A DNA stretch of 54,343 nt from Paludibacteraceae bacterium. Its GTDB lineage: Bacteria; Bacteroidota; Bacteroidia; Bacteroidales; Paludibacteraceae. Below, in pieces: positions 15,682 to 23,893 of this stretch. A program made the translations under genes and the position numbers. The notes below the pieces were generated by a model. The model was not told where the DNA came from. It made no database searches and saw only the letters and a program-made list of their open reading frames with translations. Where the stretch lies: assembly GCA_017961765.1 (NCBI GenBank), contig JAGCWQ010000037.1:1-54343 (forward strand). The letters run 5' to 3'. The first letter of the stretch is position 1. Each line of letters opens with the position of its first letter.

Positions 15682-15689
15682 CAAATATA
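15682..15689 (-). promoter_or_regulatory. -7 promoter element of the WecA-like operon
   Basis: TATATTTG on the minus strand, 22 bp upstream of the ATG at 15659. No clear -33 element was seen. Confidence 0.5.
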
Positions 15690-15825
15690 CGAAAAAACAC
15701 GTATTCGTACATAGAATTAAACTATATCTATACGCTTTTATTGTATTGCTATGCGGAAAATTTTTTCCACCTTCTTTTAGGGGGTGAAAATGCCTCGTGC
15801 CGATATTTTGCTCGTTTCTTTCCAT

Positions 15826-15833
15826 TATCTTTG
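15826..15833 (+). promoter_or_regulatory. -7 promoter element of umuC
   Basis: TATCTTTG, 50 bp upstream of the ATG at 15884. I saw no obvious LexA-type palindrome around it. Confidence 0.45.
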
Positions 15834-15883
15834 TGGGGAGGTGGATTGTGCCCCAATCCCTTTTTCATAGAAGTTAGGTAGAG

Positions 15884-17116
15884 ATGATTGTCCACATTGA
15901 TTGTAATAATTTTTTTGCGAGTTGCGAATTGGCTACTCGTCCAGATTTGCAAGGCAAGCCGGCTGTTGTGGCGAACGTCACGGAGGCGGGCGGTGGCATC
16001 ATCTTGGCGTTGAACAACGAGGCGAAGGCGGTGGGCTTGAAACGCGGCAACCCGATTTTTCAGGTCAAAAATCTGTTGAAGGCAAAGCAGGTGACGGTCT
16101 TTCCCGTGAACCATGCCAAGTACGAAGATTTCTCTCGTCGGATTGTCCACGCCGTTTTGAAACAGGATTTATTGCAGGATTTTGTCCAATATTCGATCGA
16201 TGAATTCTTTGGAGAACTGCCGATTGACGATGCTGCCGTGTTGCGTGATTATATATTGAAAGTCAAGGATTTGATTTTTGCGACGGCGGGCATTCCGGTT
16301 AGTTGTGGTGCCTCTTCGACCTATACTTTGGCCAAAGTGGCTACCCATTACGCCAAGCGTTATGCGGGGTATGGGGGAATCTGCATCTTGCCGGCGGACA
16401 AGTATGAGGTGGCGTTGAAAAAACTCTCGGTCTCGGATGTGTGGGGTATAGGACGGAAATCGTCGGTCAAGTTGTTGGGAACCGGAATTCAGTCGGCTTG
16501 GGATTTCGTCTCCCTTTCCGAGGGTTATGTGCGCAAACTTTTCAGTCTTACGGGTGTACGAACGTGGCGTGAGTTGAAAGGGTTGCCGAGCATTGATTTG
16601 AAGAGTCAACCCCAACAGCAAAGCATCATGCATTCGCGTACCTTTGCCTATATGATCCCCGATTTGAATGGACTGAAAAAGGAGGTTTCCAATTTTATGG
16701 CGGCAGCTTGCAGTAAGTTACGGGGGCAGGGGAGTGTCTGCCGATGTGTCAGTGTCTTTATCGCCACCAATCCCCATCGGTTGGATTTGCAGCAGTACAC
16801 TAACAACCTCTCCTACAAGTTGCTATCTCCAACATCGGATACGTTGCTGCTCAACAAGGTGGCGATGGGTCTGTTGGAGAATATCTATAAGGAAGGCTAT
16901 CTTTATAAGAAGGCTGGGGTGGTTCTGTCTGAATTGAGCGATTCTTCGGCCGTCCAGTTGGATCTCTTCCAATCGGCGGTGCATAATCCTGTCCGAAGTC
17001 GCAAGTTGATGGGAGCCATCGATGCGATTAATGAGAAGTTCGGTATGAACATGATTCATCTCAGTGTGCAGGGAAACGAAGCTGAGCCTGTGGAGAAGAA
17101 GGGGTTTAAAAGTTAA
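15884..17116 (+). CDS. umuC: Y-family DNA polymerase UmuC
   Basis: 410 residues; catalytic subunit of translesion polymerase V. The N-terminal HIDCNNFFASCE holds the first metal-binding Asp and the steric residues, and QYSIDEFFGEL (Tyr103, Asp106, Glu107) is the catalytic palm motif. A helix-hairpin-helix region (SVSDVWGIGRKSSVKLLG) and the little-finger domain follow. The C terminus (SDSSAVQLDLFQ) contains a clamp-binding-like QLDLF. No umuD lies directly upstream, although the two genes are usually adjacent; the nearest upstream gene is the divergent WecA-like gene. Function as a polymerase is secure by motif. Confidence 0.93.
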   Translation: MIVHIDCNNFFASCELATRPDLQGKPAVVANVTEAGGGIILALNNEAKAVGLKRGNPIFQVKNLLKAKQVTVFPVNHAKYEDFSRRIVHAVLKQDLLQDFVQYSIDEFFGELPIDDAAVLRDYILKVKDLIFATAGIPVSCGASSTYTLAKVATHYAKRYAGYGGICILPADKYEVALKKLSVSDVWGIGRKSSVKLLGTGIQSAWDFVSLSEGYVRKLFSLTGVRTWRELKGLPSIDLKSQPQQQSIMHSRTFAYMIPDLNGLKKEVSNFMAAACSKLRGQGSVCRCVSVFIATNPHRLDLQQYTNNLSYKLLSPTSDTLLLNKVAMGLLENIYKEGYLYKKAGVVLSELSDSSAVQLDLFQSAVHNPVRSRKLMGAIDAINEKFGMNMIHLSVQGNEAEPVEKKGFKS

Positions 17117-17194
17117 GCGTTGAAAATAAGGACTTGTTTAATTGGGTTTTGGCAAGGCGTGCTTGTCTATAATTAAAGTTTTAAGTAGGTAAAT

Positions 17195-17872
17195 ATGAGT
17201 CTTTTATATAGTAAATTCGATCAAGCGTATGATGTTGAGCTTGAGGCAAGGGGTAATGGAGAAATCAGCGAAGTCAACTTCGAAGTTTCTCTTGATAGCA
17301 TCTATGATCGCTATAAAGAATCTCATGGGGGGATGCCGAGCAGCCTCTCTTTAAATATCGTAGATACGCTTGCCTTGGGGTATGGTTATGGTTTTACAAG
17401 CATAGATAGTGCCTATCTTGAACGATTGGTGGCTTTGAAGGAGTTGATTCTGCCCAATTCCATCAAGGAAATAGTGTTGACGGAAAAACTCAAACGGATT
17501 TTGAAGGATAACAATGTGCTTATTCGAGGAGTTTTTGACTCTTTTGCAGAGCGGTTTGCTGAGGAGCAGAATCTAAATTTCAGGCCTATTGATTTTGTTT
17601 TTGCCTCGTATGATGGGCAACACGAAAGCTCGGTGTTGACGATGCTATTCAAGCGGGATGGGCGAGCCGTTGTGGAAGAGTGCATCTCTGCGGAAAACTC
17701 TTCGGATTGGGTATCCTATAAAGAGCTGCCTGCGGAGTTTTGGAAAAACCTAAGTTGTGAGCAGGTGGCAAATTTGTTTCCGTCGGGTTATAATGCTATA
17801 CTTGCGGATGGTCGGCTTGCCAATTTTATGGAAAAGGCAAAACTCCATGTGATTTATTCAGGGGCGAATTGA
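17195..17872 (+). CDS. Hypothetical protein with degenerate LRR-like segment
   Basis: 225 residues, soluble and acidic, no signal peptide or membrane segment. The stretch LERLVALKELILPNSIKEIV looks like part of a BspA-type leucine-rich repeat, reminiscent of the LRR gene at 10844, but there is only one weak unit. The remainder (RPIDFVFASYDGQHESSVLT) has no family I recognise. It sits between umuC and a convergent acetyltransferase gene, whose stop lies only a few bases away. Function unknown. Confidence 0.7.
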   Translation: MSLLYSKFDQAYDVELEARGNGEISEVNFEVSLDSIYDRYKESHGGMPSSLSLNIVDTLALGYGYGFTSIDSAYLERLVALKELILPNSIKEIVLTEKLKRILKDNNVLIRGVFDSFAERFAEEQNLNFRPIDFVFASYDGQHESSVLTMLFKRDGRAVVEECISAENSSDWVSYKELPAEFWKNLSCEQVANLFPSGYNAILADGRLANFMEKAKLHVIYSGAN

Positions 17873-17876
17873 GAGG

Positions 17877-18308
17877 CTATTCCATCTTATACACGTTGGT
17901 CTCCCTTCTCTCGAAACCGACGGATTGGTAAAGTCGGTTGGCGATTTCTCGTGAGGGGCGAGAGGTGAGCATGATGCATCCTTTCCCGTTCTCTTGGGCG
18001 TAATTGATGAGGTGTTCGATGAGGCGTTTCCCTATCTTTTGGCCTCGTGCGACTTCGTCTATGACGACATCCTCGATCCAGCATTTTTTGCCCGTAGGCG
18101 AGCTATAGCAGGCTAGGGTGGCCATACCAACGATGGAGTCGTTGTGGTAGGCTAGGAAGAGAAACGTGTGGCCTGAATGGACAATCGCATCCAACTCCTC
18201 TGTGGAAATCCCCTTGCAATGGGCTGTCAATTGGGGTAGCAACTTATTGATAGCCTCTGTCGTGTTCGGTGTTGCTTCCGTCAATAACTTTATTTCCACG
18301 TTTCCCAT
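17877..18308 (-). CDS. GNAT family N-acetyltransferase
   Basis: 143 residues from MGNVEIKLL (an in-frame Met at 18326 would add six). Motif A is IDEVARGQKIGKRLIEHLI, the acetyl-CoA pyrophosphate loop, and SREIANRLYQSVGFERRETNVY is the typical C-terminal end. The substrate is unknown. It lies about 50 bp downstream of the guanine deaminase gene in the same direction and may be the last gene of that operon. Confidence 0.85.
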   Translation of the reverse strand: MGNVEIKLLTEATPNTTEAINKLLPQLTAHCKGISTEELDAIVHSGHTFLFLAYHNDSIVGMATLACYSSPTGKKCWIEDVVIDEVARGQKIGKRLIEHLINYAQENGKGCIMLTSRPSREIANRLYQSVGFERRETNVYKME

Positions 18309-18356
18309 AGATTGATACGAACCCAATGAAAGCAGGAAGAAGCAGTATGCCTCTTC

Positions 18357-18845
18357 CTAATATTCCGTTTTGTCTGCCTTCTCCTCCCAAAGTTTAAAGG
18401 CCTCCAAGGCCTCCTCGTGGAGAATCTGTTGCCGTTTGATGAAACGGTCATCGACAGACTTGTCCAATTCTTTATAGATGAAGGCGTCGTCAAAGCCAAT
18501 CTTTGCGGCGTCGTTCTTGTCGTTCGCATAGTAATAGTGGTCGATGTGCGCCCAATACATGGCGGAAAGGCACATCGGACATGGCTCGCAGGATGCGTAG
18601 AGTTCGCAGCCGGAGAGGTCGAACGTACCCAACTTTTGGCAAGCTTCACGGATGGCCATCACCTCGGCATGGGCGGTAGGGTCGTTGTTCAATGTAACAC
18701 GGTTGGCCGCAGCTGCAACAACTTCACCGTCTTTTACGATAACGGCTCCGAACGGGCCACCTCCCTCGTTGACGCTCTTGATGGACAATTCGATGGCTAA
18801 GCGCATGAATTGAGCCTCTTTCTCTTTATTATTCTGCATTTTCAT
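18357..18845 (-). CDS. guaD: Guanine deaminase, GuaD-type cytidine deaminase-like fold
   Basis: 162 residues. Zinc ligands and catalytic Glu are in HAEVMAI (His59, Glu61) and CEPCPMC (Cys89, Cys92). The C-terminal HIDHYYYANDKNDAAKIGFD and FIYKELDK agree with Bacillus-type GuaD, which deaminates guanine to xanthine, better than with the tRNA deaminase TadA. Ammonia and xanthine would feed purine catabolism. It overlaps the upstream alpha-oxoamine synthase gene by 17 bases (11 if MQNNKE is the start), so the two are translationally coupled. Confidence 0.85.
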   Translation of the reverse strand: MKMQNNKEKEAQFMRLAIELSIKSVNEGGGPFGAVIVKDGEVVAAAANRVTLNNDPTAHAEVMAIREACQKLGTFDLSGCELYASCEPCPMCLSAMYWAHIDHYYYANDKNDAAKIGFDDAFIYKELDKSVDDRFIKRQQILHEEALEAFKLWEEKADKTEY

Positions 18846-20097
18846 CTTCAGTGTCGTTTTTTATAGGTTTGTCGTCCGCATATTTCCCCGCCTTGATGTT
18901 TTGGGTGAGGGAACTGAGGGCTTTGATGGTGTAGGCAACGTTTTCTTGGGTATGCAAGACGGTCGGGATGAGACGAACCATCACCTTGCCCTGTTGGATG
19001 TAAGGGTAGATGATATGCATACAGAAAATGTTGAATGTCTCGCGAAGGTCCACCATCGTATGGACGGCTTCCTGCATATTCTTGACGGAGACATAGACTG
19101 GTGTGACAGGTGATTCTGTCTGTCCGATGTCCAAGCCCGCCTCCCTAAGTCCTTTTTGGAGCGGAACCACAATGTCCCAAAGTTGTTCTCTCAGTTCAGG
19201 ATGGGACCTGACGTATCGTAAACGGTTGAGGGCGCTGGCAGAGATGGCGGCTGGCAATGCCTCCGAGAATGTCTGCGAACGCATGTTGTAGCGTAGATAG
19301 TTGATGACCTTCTCGCTTCCTGCCACAAATCCTCCAATTAATCCCAATGCCTTACCGAACGTGCCGACCAGCAAATCGATCTTATCTTGTACGCCCAATT
19401 GCTCGGCAGCACCTAGTCCGTTCGGACCTACCGTTCCGAAGCCGTGTGCATCCTCGACCAAAAGGCGGAAGTCGTATTTCTCTTTCAAAGCGGCAATCTT
19501 GTCCAATGGGGCAAAACGTCCGGAGATACCGATGGTTCCTTCCGTCACCAAGAGTACGCCTCCGTCATGCTCTTTGGCGTGTTCGCACGCTTTTTGGAGT
19601 TGACTCTCGATGTTCTCTATGTCGTTTTGCTTGAATATGAGACGTTTGGTTGTGTGCATCTTGATGCCGTCATGGATGCTGGCATGGATGTCTGAATTGT
19701 AGAGAATCACGTCGTCACGTCCGCAAAGACAGTCGATGATGGAGACCATTCCTTGGTAGAACGAGTTGAGGACGAAAGCATCCTCCTTTTGAACGAAATC
19801 GGCAATTTCACTTTCCAATTGTTCGTGAATGGCCGTCTCTCCTGTCATCAGGCGGGAGCCCATCGGCGTTGAAAAACCATATTTCTTGGCAGCCTCCAGG
19901 TCGAAAGCCTTTATCTCCTCGTTGTTGGCAAGACCAAAGTAATTGGTTATGCTCCAATTGAGCATCTCTTTTCCCCTGAATTTCATGTTAGGACCTAAAT
20001 CACCTTCCAACTTCGGGAACATGAAGTAGCCGTGGCCCATTTTGCTCCACTGTCCTAAAACGCCAGGGTTGCTTTCTATCTTTTTAAATATATCCAT
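18829..20097 (-). CDS. PLP-dependent alpha-oxoamine synthase family enzyme
   Basis: 422 residues, fold-type I aminotransferase of the family that includes KBL, AONS, ALAS and serine palmitoyltransferase; these condense an amino acid with an acyl-CoA or acyl-ACP with loss of CO2. The PLP lysine is in VGTFGKALG (about residue 248), with VEDAHGFGTVG (PLP ring Asp and His) before it. The N-terminal NPGVLGQWSKMGHGYFMFPK is typical of a Bacteroidota subgroup whose substrate I cannot assign; sphingolipid or sulfonolipid base synthesis are possible. The C-terminal acidic tail (NDTEDENAE) is probably flexible. It heads an operon with guaD. Confidence 0.8.
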   Translation of the reverse strand: MDIFKKIESNPGVLGQWSKMGHGYFMFPKLEGDLGPNMKFRGKEMLNWSITNYFGLANNEEIKAFDLEAAKKYGFSTPMGSRLMTGETAIHEQLESEIADFVQKEDAFVLNSFYQGMVSIIDCLCGRDDVILYNSDIHASIHDGIKMHTTKRLIFKQNDIENIESQLQKACEHAKEHDGGVLLVTEGTIGISGRFAPLDKIAALKEKYDFRLLVEDAHGFGTVGPNGLGAAEQLGVQDKIDLLVGTFGKALGLIGGFVAGSEKVINYLRYNMRSQTFSEALPAAISASALNRLRYVRSHPELREQLWDIVVPLQKGLREAGLDIGQTESPVTPVYVSVKNMQEAVHTMVDLRETFNIFCMHIIYPYIQQGKVMVRLIPTVLHTQENVAYTIKALSSLTQNIKAGKYADDKPIKNDTEDENAE

Positions 20098-20136
20098 CTT
20101 GTAATCTCTTAATTACTAAATAGAAAATTTTTTTAA

Positions 20137-22527
20137 TCAAAATGGCATTTGCTCGACAGCCTCTGGATCAACGCTTTGTTCTTTCTTGTGGCAGTCGTAG
20201 CGGTTCTTTACATTGAATTGTTCCGTCTTCGAGTAGCCGAGGCTATCGTTGGCGTAAACCTTGTTCATGAATTTACCCCAGATAGGAAGAGCCATGGCTG
20301 AACCTTGTCCGTACTTGATGTTGTCGAAGTGGATGTCTCTGTCTTCACCGCCGACCCACACGCCGGTAATCAAGTTGGGTACGAAGCCCATGAACCATCC
20401 GTCTGAGTTGTTTTGGGTGGTTCCCGTCTTTCCTGCGACAGGCGTCTCCCAACCGATATGGTAGTCGTAGCTTCTTGTCCTTAGTCTCAATCCCGTACCT
20501 CCGTTGATAACGCCTTGCAAAAGGGAAATCATCTTTTCGGCGGTCTCCTCGCTGAAGATTTCGTTCATGCGGGGAACGAAGGTGGAAATCACGTTTCCGT
20601 TGTTGTCCTCGATACGGGTGACATACATAGGCTCCGTTTGGATACCCTTGTTGGCGAATGCCGTGTAAGCGGAAACCATCTCGGAAACGGAGATGTCTGC
20701 GATTCCCAAACAGAGGGAAGGTACAGGGTCTATCTGGTTCTTAATTCCGAAAGAGTGCAAAAGTTTTACGAAGTTCTCTGGGTTATATTGTTTGATGAGG
20801 TAGGCGGAGATCCAGTTGTTGGATGTCTGCAATCCTCGTTTCAGCGTGATCATCTTACCAATCTCGTTCTTTCCTGCGTCGCCGTAAGGCACGTTGCGTG
20901 GCTGCCAAATACCGCTAGGTGTAGCGATTTGAGGCTGTACGTTAGGCACTTCGTCGCAAGGTTCCATGCCTTGTTCCATCGCTAAGGCATAGAGGAACGG
21001 TTTGATGGTGGAACCCACCTGTCGGCGTCCGACGCCTGCCATGTCGTATTGGAAGAAGTTGAAGTTCGGACCGCCCACGTAGGCTTTGACATGGCCGTTG
21101 AATGGGTCGATGGACATCATTCCCGTACGGAGGAAGGATTTCAGATAGCGGATGGAATCCATAGGGGAGAAGACCGTGTCTTTGCTTCCCGTCTCCCAAG
21201 AGAAGACCTTCATGGCCACAGGGGTACTGAATGCCTTTTTGATTTCAGCCTCGGTACAACCTGCCTTCTTCATCTTTCGGTAGCGGTCGCTCAGTCTCAT
21301 CGTGCGGATGAGGATGGAGTCCACTTGGGCTTGGGTGGATCGGTTGGAGTAAGGTGCCTTCTTGGCGTTTCTTGGCGTAAACTTCTCCCTGAAGAAGAGA
21401 GGTTGCAAGTAGCCACCTAAGAACTCTTTCACAGACTCTTCCGCATATTTTTGCATACGGGAGTCGATGGTCGTATAGATTTTCAAACCATCCGTGTAGA
21501 TGTTGTAGTTCTCGCCGTTAGGCTTTTTGTTCTTGCTGCACCATCCGTAGAGAGGGTTGGTCACCCATGCAAGCGAGTCCTCGTAATATTTTTGTCCAGC
21601 CCATTTCGGATATTTGCTCTTGTCTGGGAATTCCGCCGTCATCATCATACGCAGTTGTTCCCTGAAATAAGGGGCGAGACCCAACTTGTGGTCCACTTTC
21701 TGGTAAATCAGGTTGATAGGCGTTTTCTGGAGAGAGTCTCTTTCTGCGGCCGTGATGTGTCCACGACGGCACATCTCTCCGAGGACGATGTTCCTTCTTT
21801 TTATGCATCGGTTTTGTACGGTGCTATCCTTCTTGACAGGGTTGAAGAAAGCGGGGTTCTGGCACATTCCCACAAGGAGGGCGGCTTCCTCGACTTTCAA
21901 TTTATCTGGTGTCGTACTGAAATAGATTTCGGAGGCCGACTTGATGCCGACTGCATTGTTTAAGAAGTCGAATCTATTGAAATACAATGAGATAATTTCG
22001 TTTTTTGTGTAGTATTTCTCGAACTTGACAGCAATCACCCATTCGTTGAGTTTTTGGAAGGCTCTTTCGAATTTGTCTTTAGCTGGTTCGGAGAAATAGA
22101 GTTTTGACAATTGCTGGCTGATGGTACTACCACCTCCTGATTTTTGATGCATGATGAGGGTCTTGAACAAGACACGGAAAAGTGCTGTACCGTCGATGCC
22201 CGAGTGCTCCCTAAAGCGGAAATCCTCTGTTGAGATGAGGGCGTTCACAAGGTGGGGAGAGAGTTCTTCATAAGGGACGAAGACACGATTCTCCTTGCTT
22301 TGAAAATAACGTCCAAGGACTTTCATGTCACTCGAATAGATTTCGGAGGCGAATTTGTCTTTCGGATTCTGCAACTCCTCTATATTGGGCATGTAACCTA
22401 ATTTTCCGTTGGATATCATTGAAAATATGACATATATGGAAATGAATCCTAACAAGATGAGGCTCCAAAAACCAATAAGGATTTTTGCGGTCAAACTCAA
22501 TTTTTTCGTTTTTTCTTGTTTTCCCAT
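20137..22527 (-). CDS. Class A penicillin-binding protein (PBP1A-like)
   Basis: 796 residues; bifunctional peptidoglycan glycosyltransferase and transpeptidase in the inner membrane. One transmembrane helix (about 13-37) precedes a GT51 domain with catalytic Glu101 in ISTEDFRFREHSG and the conserved GGSTISQQLSK. The transpeptidase domain has the SxxK motif GSTIKP (Ser about 504), SNN (about 569) and KTGTTQN (about 700). All catalytic residues are present and the length is typical. It is transcribed alone behind a strong promoter (22553-22583). Confidence 0.93.
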   Translation of the reverse strand: MGKQEKTKKLSLTAKILIGFWSLILLGFISIYVIFSMISNGKLGYMPNIEELQNPKDKFASEIYSSDMKVLGRYFQSKENRVFVPYEELSPHLVNALISTEDFRFREHSGIDGTALFRVLFKTLIMHQKSGGGSTISQQLSKLYFSEPAKDKFERAFQKLNEWVIAVKFEKYYTKNEIISLYFNRFDFLNNAVGIKSASEIYFSTTPDKLKVEEAALLVGMCQNPAFFNPVKKDSTVQNRCIKRRNIVLGEMCRRGHITAAERDSLQKTPINLIYQKVDHKLGLAPYFREQLRMMMTAEFPDKSKYPKWAGQKYYEDSLAWVTNPLYGWCSKNKKPNGENYNIYTDGLKIYTTIDSRMQKYAEESVKEFLGGYLQPLFFREKFTPRNAKKAPYSNRSTQAQVDSILIRTMRLSDRYRKMKKAGCTEAEIKKAFSTPVAMKVFSWETGSKDTVFSPMDSIRYLKSFLRTGMMSIDPFNGHVKAYVGGPNFNFFQYDMAGVGRRQVGSTIKPFLYALAMEQGMEPCDEVPNVQPQIATPSGIWQPRNVPYGDAGKNEIGKMITLKRGLQTSNNWISAYLIKQYNPENFVKLLHSFGIKNQIDPVPSLCLGIADISVSEMVSAYTAFANKGIQTEPMYVTRIEDNNGNVISTFVPRMNEIFSEETAEKMISLLQGVINGGTGLRLRTRSYDYHIGWETPVAGKTGTTQNNSDGWFMGFVPNLITGVWVGGEDRDIHFDNIKYGQGSAMALPIWGKFMNKVYANDSLGYSKTEQFNVKNRYDCHKKEQSVDPEAVEQMPF

Positions 22528-22552
22528 TCGGCAAAAATTTATGAATCTAACG

Positions 22553-22583
22553 CAAAATTAATCTTTTTATTTCTCTTCCCAAA
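22553..22583 (-). promoter_or_regulatory. Promoter of the PBP gene
   Basis: On the minus strand TTTG (22583-22580), a 19-bp spacer and TAATTTTG (22560-22553). The ATG at 22527 follows 25 bp downstream. Confidence 0.7.
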
Positions 22584-22607
22584 ACTAATATATAAAAGAT
22601 TATGTCG

Positions 22608-22615
22608 TAATTTTG
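22608..22615 (+). promoter_or_regulatory. -7 promoter element of the Yip1-like gene
   Basis: TAATTTTG, divergent from the PBP promoter. The gene starts at 22699, so the leader is about 75-80 nt. No clear -33 was seen. Confidence 0.45.
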
Positions 22616-22698
22616 CATCGAGAAAAATAGGTGTATTGATGTCTTCCCCTTGTCGGGGAAATGTCTGACGGTAATGGAATAAAACGAAGGCGCATAAA

Positions 22699-23277
22699 AT
22701 GGATCGATTTGAATTTCTGAAGATAGTGCGGACCATCTTGGGGTTCGTCTGTTCTCCAAGCAAGATGTGGCAGCAGGTGGAGTCGGAGCGAAAGGAGGCT
22801 ACAACCATCCAATTGGAGTTCTATTATCCGCTTTTGGCCTTTGTGACGGTGGCTGCTTTTTGTGGGGCTTGGTTCAGTGCGGATGATTTTGTCTTTGCCG
22901 TTTGTCTGAAGAAATCCGTTCTGACGCTCTCCGCTTTTCTGGCAGGTTATTTTCTCTCCATCCTGACCTTGATAGAGGTTTTTACTCGCCTTTGGAATGT
23001 TGAACGGGATTATAACTTGTTCGTCCGACTCGTCACTTATTCTTCTTCTTTGATGCTGGCAATCAAGTCGATAGTTTCACTCTTCTCCAGCTTTTTCTTT
23101 TTGCTTTTGGCCAATGTCTATGCGGCGTTTATTATATGGGAAGGCCTCTCTGTCTTGTTCCCTGCTTTTGAGGCTGAGTTGAAAAAGCAAAAGGTGAAGG
23201 CTACGTTTATCGTCTTTGCTGCCATCTACATATATCCCAATTTGTTTGAGGGATGCTTGAATTATTTGATGAAGTAA
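22699..23277 (+). CDS. Yip1-like integral membrane protein
   Basis: 192 residues with about five transmembrane helices (YYPLLAFVTVAAFCGAW, VLTLSAFLAGYFLSILTLI, VTYSSSLMLAIKSIVSLF, FFFLLLANVYAAFIIW, KATFIVFAAIYIYPNLF). The N-terminal FLKIVRTILGFVCSPSKMW resembles the start of Yip1-domain proteins (...P...W). Function in bacteria is unknown. It precedes smpB, which has its own promoter beginning inside the 3' end of this gene. Confidence 0.7.
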   Translation: MDRFEFLKIVRTILGFVCSPSKMWQQVESERKEATTIQLEFYYPLLAFVTVAAFCGAWFSADDFVFAVCLKKSVLTLSAFLAGYFLSILTLIEVFTRLWNVERDYNLFVRLVTYSSSLMLAIKSIVSLFSSFFFLLLANVYAAFIIWEGLSVLFPAFEAELKKQKVKATFIVFAAIYIYPNLFEGCLNYLMK

Positions 23278-23296
23278 GGGTGATTGTTTACCTTTG
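23265..23296 (+). promoter_or_regulatory. Promoter of smpB
   Basis: TTTG (23265-23268), 20-bp spacer, TACCTTTG (23289-23296): a very good match to the Bacteroidota pattern. It overlaps the stop of the upstream gene. The ATG is 34 bp further at 23331. Confidence 0.75.
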
Positions 23297-23330
23297 CGAT
23301 TAGAACGCTTTAAATACGTTATTTTTTATC

Positions 23331-23792
23331 ATGGACAAGGTTAAGAATGATATATTGATTAGAAATAAAAGGGCCACTTTCGATTACGAGCTGATTGATA
23401 AGTTCCAAGCGGGCATTGTCTTAGTCGGCACTGAGATAAAATCGATTCGATTGGGCAAGGCTAGTCTAGTGGATACCTTCTGCTATTTTTCGAACGACGA
23501 GATTTGGGTGAAAAACATGAATATCTCGGAGTATTTCTATGGTACCTACAACAACCACTCGCCTCGTCGCGACCGCAAGTTGCTTTTGACGAAACGGGAG
23601 ATTCAGAAGATCCGTCGGCAGACGAAGGAGACGGGTTTCACCATCGTTCCTGTCAAGTTGTTCCTCAACGAGAAGGGTCTGGCGAAGTTGGAGATTGCGG
23701 TGGCCAAGGGTAAGAAGGATTACGATAAGCGGGAGTCGTTGAAGGAGAAGGACGACCGTAGGATGATGGATCGTGCCATGAAGAAGTTTTGA
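23331..23792 (+). CDS. smpB: SsrA (tmRNA)-binding protein SmpB
   Basis: 153 residues; binds tmRNA and delivers it to stalled ribosomes for trans-translation. Core segments [36 protein letters not shown] and the basic C-terminal [20 protein letters not shown] are diagnostic. Length is normal. No tmRNA gene was recognised in this window. A terminator hairpin follows (23834-23864). Confidence 0.95.
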   Translation: MDKVKNDILIRNKRATFDYELIDKFQAGIVLVGTEIKSIRLGKASLVDTFCYFSNDEIWVKNMNISEYFYGTYNNHSPRRDRKLLLTKREIQKIRRQTKETGFTIVPVKLFLNEKGLAKLEIAVAKGKKDYDKRESLKEKDDRRMMDRAMKKF

Positions 23793-23833
23793 TACTTTGC
23801 ACGGTCTTATATTTAATGGTATATTAAGGATAG

Positions 23834-23864
23834 CCCCATGCTTCGGTGTGGGGTCTTGTTTTAT
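23834..23864 (+). terminator. Terminator after smpB
   Basis: CCCCATGC, loop TTCG, GTGTGGGG (with two G-U pairs), followed by TCTTGTTTTATTTTTT. Confidence 0.75.
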
Positions 23865-23893
23865 TTTTTAACACGCTATTTAGCAGAGGCTTG

